Source of the DNA: Panaeolus papilionaceus
Lineage: Eukaryota; Basidiomycota; Agaricomycetes; Agaricales
DNA: 64,000 nt
Assembly (NCBI GenBank): GCA_015501605.1
Contig: JADNRZ010000038.1
Location: forward strand, 1-64,000
Direction of reading: 5' to 3'
Part shown: piece by piece, positions 1 through 11,433 of the stretch
How the letters are laid out: the number at the start of each line of letters is the position of its first letter
How positions within the stretch are numbered: position 1 is the first letter of the stretch
Made by a program: the position numbers and the translations under genes
The notes under the pieces: model-generated
Database searches by the model: none
What the model was told of the DNA's origin: nothing
What the model saw: only the letters and a program-made list of their open reading frames with translations

Positions 1-430
1 AATTTGCCCATTTCCGCGGAAATGGGCAATTTTGGATCACCATTTCCGCGGAAATATAAAAATCCCCCCATCCCTACCTGCCCATTCCCTTGTAAATTCA
101 TCTAATCCAACCTAATCCACTACAATAAACTCACCCCAAACCACCCCCCCCCCATTTCCGCGGAAATCTACCAATCCACCCTATTCCACTACTACCCACC
201 CACCCCAATGTGCCCACTCCAACCTAATCCACTACAATAAACTCACCCCAAACCACCCCCCAACCTCCCCCCATTTCCGCGGAAATCTCCCAATCCACCC
301 CAATCCACTACTACCCACCCACCCCAACCTACCCGCTACCCCCCTCCCATTCCCTTGGAAAACTACCAATCCACCCATTCCAGCTCACCCGCCGCTCACT
401 CGGAAATCCACCCTACCCAACCCGCCCACC
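1..430. repeat. C-rich tandem repeat with SacII palindromes
   Basis: C-rich low-complexity DNA. A perfect 14-base palindrome, ATTTCCGCGGAAAT, starts at about 10, 42, 154 and 273. The first copy sits inside a longer perfect palindrome of 26 bases at about 5-30. Around the third and fourth copies a block of roughly 112-119 bases is repeated twice; it begins CCAACCTAATCCAC at about 107 and 219 and continues through an ACTCACCCCAAACCACC stretch. Degenerate relatives with CCATTCCCTTGGAAA follow at about 345. No gene is visible. The block abuts the truncated retroelement, so it may be a satellite or a heterochromatic edge, which is inference. Confidence 0.85.
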
Positions 431-572
431 TACTAGTAATAATTAATTCACTTATATTCTATCTAATGAAATAACTATTTAGTGTAGTTACCCAAAATGT
501 AGGAAATCCATGGCGATCCATGGATCACACTCAGTCATTACGTTGTAGCTAGTCCGCGGACCAACAAAGTCG

Positions 573-1268
573 CTACATTGTAACTTCCCTACCTGATTCT
601 GGCTCTTCTGGAATCGCTGTCTTATTATATCTTGCCAGCGCAACTTCAGCATAGTGCGCGGTTGTCAAATCGTTATCAATACTGCTCTTGATGCGCTCCA
701 CAAACTCGCGTGAGAGCGCTCTGAAGAACATCTCAACAAGTTCGCGTTCGGAGGTAATTCCCTTCCCCACAGCCTGTCGTGCTTCAAGCTTCTTCACTTC
801 ACCACGGAAAATGCGCACTAACTCGTGCACTTCATCAGAATGGTGAGTTGTCAAATTTTTATATTTTCGTGCCGCCTCATCGAGACGACGCAAACTTCCT
901 TTTTCCACTTCTCGTGCCTTTGGATAGCTCTTAATCAATTCTTTCTTAAACTTGTCCCAGTCACCTGTCCCATACGAAGGTAAGGCTTTCCACTGGTCTT
1001 CCGTCTCCCTATCTGTGTATCTGACTATCTTCTTCATCTTATCTCGTGCATCCGTAATACCAAAGTCTGCAAATAATTCTTCCATTTCCATTATGAACCG
1101 TGTCAATTCCACAGGTTCATCTTTATCAAATCTCGGTGCATTATTATCTCGAGGGCTTGGGAATCGCGCACGCGACCCCACTTGATTACTAATCACAGTC
1201 GCACTAGGATTGGCCGCTCCCGCAGGAGTGCCACCACTCGGTCCTGTTCCTGTTCCTCCGTTTGTCAT
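573..1268 (-). pseudogene. Retrotransposon gag-like protein of a truncated LTR element
   Basis: A 231-residue open frame beginning MTNGGTGTGPSGG. The core (APRFDKDEPVELTRFIMEME, then DWDKFKKELIKSYP) has the look of the gag/capsid domain of Ty3/gypsy-type elements common in Agaricomycetes. It would form the particle that packages element RNA. No zinc knuckle, protease, reverse transcriptase or integrase follows: the frame ends at 573 and the sequence changes to low-complexity repeat. The frame is open for about 85 more codons upstream (to about 1530), rich in Glu, Asp, Ser and Arg, but contains no ATG, so the original start has probably been lost. The element is therefore 3' truncated and very likely inactive. 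The family call rests on eye recognition. Confidence 0.7.
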
Positions 1269-1572
1269 ATCTTCGGTAAGTGTTTGGCTCCTTGTTCTGC
1301 TTGCACTCGCTACTGACTTCGTTCTCCTGTAGCTTGGTTCCTTCTCAATTCCCGGCTCTAATCCGGCTTGTAGCGAACGTTTACTTTGTCTTGGCGGTAT
1401 CTCGAACGGTGAGTCCTCTTCTGACTCGTCTTCTTCTAAACTATGGTAATCAACTTCTGTTTCAAGGGTGAGATTGGCAAGTAAATTGCTGATCTCGTCT
1501 TCAGTATCTGAATAGCAAGGTATGTTTGCTCAATTCTAGAGAGCTTGCTGCTCGTTTCTAATCAATTTCCCC

Positions 1573-1588
1573 CTCGCGGTGGGCTCCA
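1573..1588 (-). other. Candidate primer binding site of the LTR element
   Basis: On the minus strand the sequence TGGAGCCCACCGCGAG lies between the probable LTR end and gag. Its complement ends in CCA, as a tRNA 3' end does, which is what a reverse-transcription primer site needs. The tRNA was not identified. The position two bases after a CA-ending LTR boundary supports the reading. Confidence 0.45.
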
Positions 1589-1590
1589 GA

Positions 1591-2419
1591 TGATACGATT
1601 GCTCTAAATCCACCCACAAAAGTGTGGCGAGAACACTAAGTTCGAGTCACACGAGTAACAGGTAGAGTAGAAACAATTGTAATTAGTTCTGGGGAAAATG
1701 GAATACAAACGAGTGTTGGACTACAATAGAACTGAGTGAACTAATATGAAATTAATTTCAAACAGGCGCTAAAGGTCGCGCTAGACTTCTGGTTGGTATT
1801 TCTGAGTTTAATAGGGCGCGGCACGCGCTCTGGCTTCTGACTTCCAAATTAGGACTTCTGATATCACACTAACTTCAATCGCGCACTCCGCACGAAAACT
1901 TCTATTTCTTCTATCCTACGTGTCTGCAACGCGCAAACGGCTTCTGCTTCTTCTTCTTCTGGTTCTTCGATGCTTCTTCGATCCGCAACCCCCCCTCCTT
2001 ATATACCTTGTCGCTCCCCCTGTCTCGGGACCATCGGATTAATCTCGGTAGGTCCGGTTTCCATCCCTATCCCATTGTTCTCATGTTTTCCTTCATCGCT
2101 ATTGGCAGCTCCACAGCTGCTTATTCATCGTTGTCTCGGCGTCGCGATTTCATTGGGTGTCTCCATGTAGCTTGGTAAGCTTTCGTCTCGGCTTCATTGG
2201 ACCCATACAAAGGTGGGTGGGGCTTTTAGTCAGCTTCCCACTGGGCTGATGTCATTTGAAGGTCCAGGTAAGTCTCGTCGCGATTGTCTCTTCTTTATTT
2301 GGTATTCTACTGATGTGTTGCTTCATGCACGAGCGCTGCATCGTTGCTAGGTGTCGGTCCGCGTCGTCACCAGTCTGAAACGGAGGTGGGCGTGTGAAAG
2401 GGACGCTCGCTCCGTCACA
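1591..2419 (-). mobile_element. Probable LTR (about 829 bp) of the truncated retroelement
   Basis: Read on the minus strand this block starts TGTGACGGAGCG at 2419 and ends CGTATCA at 1591, next to the candidate primer site. TG...CA ends fit an LTR. Only one copy is in the window, so the boundaries cannot be confirmed by comparing two LTRs, and an alternative outer end (TGTGAAAC) lies near 2495. No long open frame is credible inside it. Confidence 0.5.
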
Positions 2420-2592
2420 TTCCCACCCAATGCCTCTGTGTATCCGGATTATTAGACGCGCGACCTTAGGTTAGGTATTTTAGTTTTGTTTCACACCTGT
2501 CAACAAGTCGCAACTCGTATCTTAAATAATACTATTTTATTTTAACTTTTAAATCGCGCGAATTAAGGCCTGGGTACCCGCAAGGGTCATCA

Positions 2593-3661
2593 ATGAGCAA
2601 TCATCCTTTTGGGATAGCCTTGTATAAACCTCTAAAGCGGACTGTGTTATATCCAGGTGCCTGTGGGTACTTTGATAACTTCGGAGGCTGGAATCCAATT
2701 GTGAACTTGGATAATGCTTCAGAGGTGAAGAAAAGGGGTCTGGCTTCGATGGAGATTGAGCCGGAAAGAGCGCCGATCGAGGAGGACATTCAATGGGGCC
2801 CCAAGGTTTCCAATAAGACCCGAGCAATAGCCATGGAGTTATCTGCGGGAGTGTAAGTCTATCTAGAATTATAAGTGATTTATCTGAAAATACATCCCAG
2901 GTCACCTGCCCCTGGTATACCTGTAACTGCATCAACGGTTTTTAAATACACTTCCGACCTTGATACAGGAGCTATTCTGCTAACTGATCCCCCTATCACA
3001 CATGAGAGGTTTTACCATGAGTCGCCTTTCAAACAATGGGTGAAGCAGAACTCGTTGACTATATTGAAGCAATGGCCCGAGGTGAAGACCTACGGGCTTT
3101 GGGTTGTGACGTCCACGTATTCCACCCAGCGATGTGCAATCAATCTCTGGAACAAGAAGGGATGTGGTCTCCATATAGGTTTTTCAACTGACGTTGCGGG
3201 ACTGGGTGAGCTTGGGCCCGATGGAGAGTGGTACAGAAGTAGTACGGAGGAAGGTTGGATGGAATATGGAGGAAAGGTAACTGAGAAATGAAAATGTTAA
3301 GCAGATATTTGCATTAACCGCCTGTTCTTTAGGGAAATGACAAGACGGTCGTATTTTTCGGAGGACTCAAGTTTCAATACACGTGGTTATTGAATAAGGT
3401 AGATCGCTGAGTTCTCGTTTCCGCAACTTCGCTAATGCAACTCACCTTCGCCAGAATCTTAAACGGGCAAAGGTTCCAACACTCAGGAGTGGCAGAAATC
3501 AGGTCATTATGCCGAAGCGAAAGGAGATTGCAGTGGTTGATGATCCAGACGACGAAGATGCTGGATTTGCAGTAGATTGTGAAGAGCACCTGGGAAAAGA
3601 TGATGACAGTAGCCCTAATGACAGCGACGAAGACGAATGGGATTCTGACGAGGATTGGTAA
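2593..3661 (+). CDS. Uncharacterised 302-residue protein with acidic tail
   Basis: Four exons (2593-2852, 2901-3276, 3333-3398, 3455-3661) join in frame through canonical GT-AG introns of about 48-56 bases. The N-terminal part contains YPGACGYFDNFGGWNPIV; the middle has WPEVKTYGLWVVTSTYSTQR and aromatic/glycine-rich segments such as DGEWY and EEGWMEYGGK; the C terminus is a short basic patch (MPKRKE) followed by an Asp/Glu/Ser-rich tail ending DEDEWDSDEDW. There is no signal peptide or membrane segment. I believe similar proteins of unknown function occur in other Agaricomycetes, but I do not recognise a named family and assign no function. It lies alone between the retroelement and the RhoGEF gene, which converges on it. 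Confidence 0.8.
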
Positions 3662-3803
3662 TTCCTTGGACGGTTATCCAGCTTGTATCATATCACTAAA
3701 CATTGGAACGCAATCTTTGTGGAACTGAGGACAACGATTTAACTTATAACAACCAAGTAAAACATGCATAAGAAGGCCATCCACCTCAACATAGCTGGAC
3801 TGT

Positions 3804-6800
3804 TCAACACACGCCCGTGAACGACTGCCAGTCCTTTCGTTGCAGTTCTCGCATTGAGCGCTGATAACAAAGCGACCACCAGCCCCTTTCTTCCCTTTCA
3901 TCTCCGTCGTTACCAGCCTGGTTAGAAGCTCCACAGTGTCGCCCATCCAATATCTGGCCTGAAGGACTCCTGGGCAGTGGAAGACCGCTTGCAATTAGCG
4001 ATGATATAATTTCTTGGGTATCCAGTGCATGATCTGTTATAGCACTCGTTGACCCGCCAGGTGCATTGCAATATTTTGGAATTGAAAGCCATTTTAAGAC
4101 CGTTGAGCGACATGCTGCTAAGTCAGACCGTAACGAATCTAAAGTCAGATTTTCTTGGTCAGTCGAGCCAGGATGTGGAGGTGTGAAAACAAGATCAAGT
4201 TGGCGATGAGAGTAGCGCGAAAAGTCTTCTGCAGAATCGTTGATATTTTCGATGTCCAACACCACAACGTCCATGGATACGAGAAAGCCAGCTAGGAGTC
4301 GATGTAACGTCTTAATACGTGGTCACAGGTTAGATGTAAAAAAGCGCCATACCCTGAACCTTGGGATGTTGAAGGTGAGAAATTGAGATGGGTTTAACAA
4401 TCCCAGAATCTTCGAAGAGATGCCAAGGCGCGTTTTCCGCGTTGTTGTCATGAGCATGAGCAAGCAGGATTAGATCGTTGAAGACAAAAGCATATAGCAG
4501 TGTTCCTTCCAGACTAGGAATTTCCTCCGGGTCAGACAGAGAGCCAGAGGCAGTCACCGAGTCTCCCACCGACACAGCAGAGCATTTAGTTTTATTACGT
4601 TTTCGCCGAGGCAACAAAGAGAACCAAGAGTTTTTGGAGGAAAGGTTTCGGCGTCCCTCCTGTGCGGGCATTGAGCCAGCAGACCTGATGGAGTCAGACC
4701 GTTGAATGCCTGCTTCAGTGACATAGTTTCCCGGAGTCTCGTCATGCGGGGTACCAGGAGAAAGCGCTGCAGAGCTCAACAGATACCCAGGTCGGAGAAG
4801 TAAACACGGTCCAGAGAATAAAAGACGACGTTCACGAGTAGGCAGATGGTCAAGAGAATACGACGCTTGTATCCGCTTGGCAAAAGATCTGAGGAGCTGG
4901 TATTCATCTTCACGGAATTTTACCTCCATCATGACCTGCATGGCGACGTCTGTAGACCGTGACAAGGACAGCGTCGAAAGGTAATCTTGATGGCTCTTGG
5001 GTGTCAGCTGCAGCATTTTCTGTGGGTTGAAGTGAGTTTCATGCAGGACACATCAAGGAAAGCTTTACCGCAAACAAGGATTGATAGACCTCCAGTCTTC
5101 GCAAAGGGAGGCGCAAGAGGCCATCCAGCGTCCATCCCTGGCATTCAGCCGTCCGTTCCTGCAACAGTATAAACTGCCCAAACTCGCTTTTCCTCGCCCC
5201 TACTCCCGCATTGTTCGCTACAAGACCCTCCTCATTGACGCACTGTCGTCCAACGAGAGTAGCAACCTCGTCCAGTACATCATTGATGCGCATAAAATAG
5301 GGCATATATACCTCCACCCGCAGGATAAAGCACTCCCGAAGAACTTCAGATACCCGCTCTGATTCAGCTGTTTGCATATCCCTGGCTGCACATAAACCTG
5401 CGTGAATGCCTTCGTGTAGACGAACGATGTCGTCGAACCAGTCGAGCAACTTGGAAATTGACGAGGGAACTCCAGATATCCATGCGCTGCTATTTTGCAC
5501 TCGTAGTGGGAGAATAAAGTTGTTGACACAGATATGAAGGAGGCGAAGGAGGGCTTCTTCAGATTCAAAAAGTTCTTGTATAACAGCCTCACGGGTTTGC
5601 GGTTGCACATCTGTGTTCTGTGAGGGGATGTGGGTATGGGGGCCAAGTTTGGGGTTGGGTGCATAATCGGAGGTTGCTTGGGGCTCATGAAGTCGAAATC
5701 GATTTTCAAGGGACTGAGGTGATGGTCTTGTTACTGACTGGATTTGTTCGTGCATACCCTCACAACTACTTGATCCACTCTCCGTAGGGGAAATGATACT
5801 GAGTCTTGGGGTTGTCAGGCTATCTCTCTGTTGAAAGCACATAAGCTGGTATCCCAAAAAACAATAGTCGTCAACTCACGGAATCGGGTTGATGGAACTT
5901 TGCTTTGGATCTTCGCCCTTCTACCCGCCAGCTTATGGATTGCAGAAGCTTATGCCCATCGTCCTCCCGCCGCTGCTCCTCTTCCGCCTGCCAAAGTGAC
6001 TGATTTAATGACGACATGTCACTCTCTGCATGACTTAGCCCGCCTGAGCTGCCTTCCTCCCCATCCCTTACGCCGTCGTGGTGTTGTATCTTGGATGGAG
6101 AATGAACCACTTCGTCCGAATCAGAGGGCGGAATCCCAAAAGCAAGTCTTTCACGAGCAGCAATGGAACGCAAATCCTTCCCAGAAAGATCAGGCTGCGG
6201 TGGATGAAACTTGGGACGGGGTGTTGAAGCTGGAGTATGGTTGGCAGAAGGGGGGATATCTCTGTACCTGTCAGCATGAATGCCCGTCTGGTGTGCCGTT
6301 GCAGGAGAGACAACGGGAGATGCAATTTCTGACGCAGACACACTGTCATACCCCTCATCGTACGCGTTGGGTTGTCCGTGATAATGATCGTCGGCGTTGA
6401 TGTAGCCATGGGTAGAGGTAGTTCTATCCCGAATCAAATCCCGAAGATGAGCTGGAAAAACTTGAGAAGCAGGTCTCCTCTCTCTTCCATTCCTTTCAGT
6501 GCTGCGGTTCTTCTTCCTGGAGAGCTGGCAAGCAGATGTCGGCCGGGGTGGTTGTCTATCCAAGCGAGCATGGGTTGTAGATTTGGCGGGAATATGAATG
6601 AATTGCTCTTCTTCACCTTCTGTGGCCAAGGAACGACGACGAGGACCAACGCTTACGCTTCTTGGACGGGCGGTCTTCCCTCTCTGGGAGCCCTTTCTGC
6701 GAGGTTCTATGTACCCTGCGTCTTCAGAATCGCAAGAATCATATTTGGTGGCAGGTGGTTGTTGGTTTTTAGGAGACGAGAAACGCGAGATTGGGCTTGT

Positions 6801-8973
6801 ACGATTTGAATACCCGTCAAGAGTAACACCGTGATCGTGCTTTGGGGTTGATTTCTGAGATCCTATCCCAGTTGCAGTTACAGACTTGCTCGGGTGCTGA
6901 CTTCGCCTACCGTTCCAGTCAACCAAAGCGCGACGCTCCTCACGACACGTCTGGACTGTCTGAGACCTGTTTTGCTCGATATCGGGAGCCAATACTTCTT
7001 CGTCCGAGTACGTTGAGATGCCTGAATCAGAAGGTGGTAAGGAGAACCGCAAAGTTTTCTCCTGTGACGTAATGGGAGTGCGTCTCGGCGAAAACGAAGG
7101 TTTGGAAGCTATCACTGGTGGAACGAAGGGGCCGTACGTAAGACCATCCTGAGTGTGTTGCATCGGCAGAGTGGGGGTTCGATTCTGGGTGAAGGACTTT
7201 TGCATGTTCGCTACACGGTTTTCACATTGTTGATGTTGTGGCTGTGGAGACACCTGATGGTAGGGTACAGGAGAAACCGACACTCCCAATCCAACACCGC
7301 TATCGTTTCTGCGGACGGAAGACGTATAAAGTGGAGGGTCAAGGTGGCGCAAGATCTCTTCATCCAAGCTCGTACTTTCGTTGGGCTCAGCCTCGCCTTC
7401 CATTATGTGACTGTACGAAAACGGCGCGTCGAAACCCAGTCCGATATCTGGCCCAAATGTAGTTGTGGAGGTCGATGCAGAATCAAGAATAGACCCCGAT
7501 CCAGATACTTCGGGCCTTCCATTGGCCACCATAAGCCTTCGCGAGCCCGTCCTTTCCAGCTCACAGCGAACTTCAAGGTCTGAGTCGTCAAAAGATACGC
7601 TGACCTGATCTTCACTGGAGTCACCATATTTGTGGGTCTTCGTGCGATATGTTCTCCGGGGAATGTTTGACTTAAATGGTGACTTTGGGGTAGAGGAACG
7701 AGAGGATGAACGCTCTTCAACGCCGAAGTCCTGGTCTCGTTGTGGCGTGCCGGTGTATATGGATTCCGGTGGGTATCGTTTGACTTTCATCGAGTTGACA
7801 GTGCCGTATCTAGAAGTTTCTTGTGTATTTGCAGCGATATCACCCTGTGTTACAAATTTCAATACATGAAAACAAGGGGTAAGGACAGCTTACCTGAGAA
7901 GAGGCTATCTGAGTCGTTTTGGGGGCAGCAGCGGAACTCCGCATCGTATTAGAATTTTTCCTGCTCAAAAGGCTCCTAACGGTCCTGAGCGGATTCATGG
8001 AATGCGAGGCTTGGGTATGGTGGTTTTGTTGGGAGGGGACTTCGCTTTTGTTTTGAGATTCCATCGACGAAGTACCGCGATGCTTGAGCGCTGGCTTAGC
8101 TGGGAGTCTGACGGCGGGTCCTGGGGGTACAAAGCCCTCCAATTCTTCCCTTCGGGTTGGAAGGTTGGTGCTTGTAACGTCGTGACGTGTTTTTTGCATC
8201 CCCTTGGCTTCGCAATGACGCGTCCTGTCGAAACCAGGGGAGGTCGCGTCTGGCAAATGAGAAAACTTGCTACGCGTCAAAGGTGAGTTAACGCGTTCTG
8301 ACGTGCTCTTGACCTGTTTCACAGAGTATGATGGGTAGTTTGATGTATGCTGGGGGGAAGCGCACGATAGTTCATCATGAAAGGCATTAGAGGTCGGTGC
8401 GATGGACACCTTGGAGGGCTTTCGCTCTAGATAAGACAAGTTGCCAGCACCGATCTGGAAGTGCGGAGATCCAGTTATGCGATCAACGGTATTGCGCAAA
8501 GATGGTGCCATTTGATATTCGACGTTTGAAAATCCCTCGCTGTGTTCTACAGGCTCTTGTGAGTGTGTCGAAAATTTGTTTAGCCCGGGATTCACGTCCG
8601 AACCACCTTCCATTGGTCCTGTATGGTGCGCTTTTCGAGGAGTTGCATCTCTAGGTAAGCGGCTTTGAAGTTCATTCCGAGGATCTATGTCGTTTCTGGA
8701 ATACTTGAGAGGTGGTGTAAATGTGATATTTTCCCCTCCAAAACCCCGGTGAGGTTCACCCAAATCCATATCGCCGAATGCGTAGTGCTTTGCAGACAAT
8801 GCATGTTCCGGAGTTAAATACCCCCCAGCAGCAGCATAGTGAGAAGGTGGCAAAAAGGGTCTCTGGGTCCCTCCTGTTCGTTGGTTGTGCATGAGCTCGC
8901 CCTGCACATTCACTGGAGAGGGAGCTGGAGAGCGCGATTTATTCCGCAAAGTGTTCGACCTGGATAAAGGCAT
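3804..8973 (-). CDS. Large RhoGEF (DH-PH) protein
   Basis: Five exons (8973-7894, 7844-5880, 5827-5069, 5019-4353, 4291-3804) join in frame to give about 1,652 residues. The first ~1,090 residues are Ser/Pro/Arg-rich and look disordered, with many SP and TP sites. A Dbl-homology domain follows: the CR1-like segment REAVIQELFESEEALLRLLH near residue 1,090 and the CR3-like helix LLRLPLRRLEVYQSLF near 1,250. A split PH-like region follows (FVFNDLILLAHAHD, then AGFLVSMDVVVLDIEN). Such proteins load GTP on Rho/Cdc42-type GTPases to control actin and polarity. No CNH domain is present, unlike Rom2/Tus1. Exon 5 can also be read with an extra intron into another frame ending at 3674, so the last ~60 residues are uncertain. 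Confidence 0.82.
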
Positions 8974-9383
8974 ATATTCAGATAATAAGCTGCTCAGTGA
9001 GTATTTGCCCTAGGCGATTATTTGAAAGCTCAGCACGATGAATGTTATGGTGGTGGTCGGGAGACAAGACTCAACATCGGAGTCCAGTTCAGTCTTCCGT
9101 TCCGGTACATGCACGTGACTGGGTTTGCTCCGTATACCGAGCCCCTATCTGGCTGACAGTTTTGAATTTAAACATTCACCTTTGAAGGTTGTGGACGGTA
9201 TGTAACCGCACGGAGGGTAAGGGGCTGGGGCATAGTAATTAAAAGAGGCATAAGAAGAAAAAGGAGCAAAAATAACAAGTTCAGGATACTATTCAGAGAT
9301 ACTAACAAATGCTATGTACTGTAGGTCTGAATAATGTACATAGCTACTCCGAGTTGTACTCTAACTTCGTTATATCCACAAAT
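8974..9383. other. Intergenic, promoter side of the RhoGEF gene
   Basis: About 410 bases between the RhoGEF start and the 3' end of the first GTPase-like gene. No coding frame was supported. A CACGTG E-box core occurs at about 9112 and an A/G-rich tract at 9250-9280. Nothing else was recognised. Confidence 0.5.
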
Positions 9384-10753
9384 TTATGATTTACTAACGT
9401 TACCGGAAAGGTGAAGGAGCTTCTGTAACCGCCTTATTGTCGTGCGGATCCTCCCTTGTTTGGCCTGTCCTTTGGAAGAGGAAGCTTGCTGGGGTACCTC
9501 CTCCATTTGCATTGGTAGATTGACCTGTCCAGGTGGTTCACCAAAATCCGCCAACTCCCCTTCGAATATATTGATGAACCTCTCAACCTCACTCTTCTCC
9601 TGTTGTAGAATCGCTTGCAATAACATGTCGACCGCTGAGGTAGAACCTGATAGCTGTCGCAGCTCCTCTTCGAGGGTGAGGTGTCGTTGAATGAGAGCTT
9701 GATGCCGATCCACTAGGCTCCTTAAGATAGCCTGTGCAAACCTAGAGTCTCGTACTGCTTGCTCATGGCGAGCCATGTTCTCGAATTCAAACCAAATCGC
9801 ATCTGGCGTGATAGTTTGATCGAGAATAAGGTCCAATACATCGAGAGCCGACTCTCGAGTGTTTTCAAACTTTGTAATTCGTGAACCCCCTTCGACGAAG
9901 TCCTAGGAATTATACAAATGACGAAATGGATATTAAACAATTGTATCTGCGAGCAAACATAGAATCAAGGACCTACCTTCCAAATGGTATCTTGCATCTG
10001 CTGATATCTTGAATTTGCCCTTTCTATTGACGACTCTTTCCAAAGGCAGTCCCACATCGTTGTGGCGATTACAATAGCCTTTGCGGCGTCTGCTCCTGCA
10101 ATATCCTTGAACATCTCGAGACCACGTCTCTTCGAGCCCGCGATTCTGATATCACTGATGCGATCAAAGTACAGGATGCCAGTGACGCCCAAAAGATCGC
10201 TAAGAAGTGCGCCGTAAATTGATTTATCATCACCAGTAAGTACCAGTAGGTATTGGCATCTTGATTACTCACTGAGCTTTGAGCCACTCTTGCACCAGCT
10301 TCACAATCCGCATTTCGGATATCTTTCTATCGGCAAACCCGGGTGTATCAATCAGATGAATGGGTTCGTTGTACTTATCCACGATATTGACGAGCCGATA
10401 AGCCACGATTTCCTGGGTAACACCTTCGAGGTCGTCGCCCGATATATCAAGCGTCGAGCTGGTATCTAAGAATGCTTCAATGAACTGAAGTTATTTTATA
10501 TTTTTAGCCTTCTAGGAGAGGGCAAGACGTTGATAACAAGTTCTCACAGAGCTTTTCCCTACGCCAGTCAAGCCCATCAATCTAAGTGTGTGGAAATGGG
10601 CGTCAGTTCAAATTCTGATCCGTACATAATGGGGCAATTCCAAGTAAACCATTGGACCTACAGAATCAACCGCGATGCACCGGCTTCTAACACATCATCC
10701 ACTCTTTCCACTGATATAGGACCCGTAATGTTGAAGCGTTTGTATTCTGACAT
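9384..10753 (-). CDS. P-loop GTPase-like protein, family copy 1
   Basis: Five exons (10753-10662, 10581-10548, 10484-10273, 10199-9977, 9902-9384) give 359 residues. Exon 1 encodes an NITGPISVERV motif. Exon 2, only 34 nt, carries the Walker A motif GLTGVGKSS. Exon 3 (212 nt) holds the G3/Walker B motif HLIDTPGFADRK. Exon 4 has LYFDRISDIRIAGSKRR and VIATTMWD at the G4 position. The last exon is a helical, probably coiled-coil tail with EKSEVERFINIFEGELADFG and a basic C terminus. By fold it resembles AIG1/septin-like TRAFAC GTPases; its cellular role is unknown. G4 lacks the usual Lys of NKxD, so guanine specificity is uncertain. All exon joins keep frame, so this copy looks intact. Confidence 0.85.
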
Positions 10754-11163
10754 CTCTATTCACTGATAGGCCCTTATTGAAGTCGAAGCTACCCTAGAGG
10801 GGGAGGTGATGAGTGATTGAATGAAGGAGTCAGAAACGTCAATTCAACATGCCAAATCAAGCCAAATGCACCCCACGCTATAGCTACTGAGTGGGGTCGC
10901 GGGGGTATGACCAATTCTGCTGATTTGATAAGGGCTGTATCAAGGGCATTTTTCTAAATTTCGAGCTCGATGACTTCATTTTGTTCTTCATTCTTGTCCA
11001 CACGTAGTGATACCAGCTATCGAGATGGATTCATCCCTGGTAAGCTCAAATTCGAAAGTTCGCATTTGCACAAATTCACATTCACTACAACACCCGCAGA
11101 ACCACGAGAAAGTCCTAAGTGTAGAAATAAGTACATCGATATCACCACCCGCTCAGAGCCTAA
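10754..11163. other. Intergenic, no gene seen
   Basis: About 400 bases between GTPase copy 1 and a small minus-strand gene. Short open frames exist but none shows domain-like composition or a splice pattern. It should include the promoter of the GTPase gene. Confidence 0.4.
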
Positions 11164-11433
11164 TTACGAAAATAGCATGTCCTGATCGAACCCCATGAAC
11201 TTGCACTCTAACAAGCCCCGATCCAGCGTTTTAACATACCACCCCCTCCTCTCCTCTGTAGCTGGGTCTTTGACAACGATCGTCTCCCACCCATTGCGGT
11301 ACCAGCAAGCGGAGGAAAGGTTATCGGAATCGCCAGCGAGATCCTGCCAACCGTCGTTGCCGTCCGTATATGCAGTAACGAAGACTTTGAGTCCACTCTT
11401 CCCGGTGCCGTTTCGGATGAGAAAGCCTGTCAT
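11164..11433 (-). CDS. Small uncharacterised 89-residue protein
   Basis: A single uninterrupted frame starting MTGFLIRNGTGKSGLKVFVT. It contains DNLSSACWYRNGWETIVVKD and RRGWYVKTLDRGLLECKF, an alternating polar/hydrophobic pattern typical of a small beta-rich domain. I associate the WxRNGWE core with a small-protein family found in many Agaricomycetes, of unknown function; this is memory, not a search. There is no signal peptide. On the minus strand a TATA-like TATAAAAA lies at about 11584-11592, some 150 bases upstream, which supports a real promoter. A GTG start 12 bases further upstream is also open but unlikely in a eukaryote. Confidence 0.6.
   Translation of the reverse strand: MTGFLIRNGTGKSGLKVFVTAYTDGNDGWQDLAGDSDNLSSACWYRNGWETIVVKDPATEERRGWYVKTLDRGLLECKFMGFDQDMLFS

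Noticed and set aside
3674..3994. Alternative last exon of the RhoGEF gene ending at 3674
   Set aside because: It needs an extra intron with a weak donor, while the simpler frame ends at 3804; left as a possible isoform.
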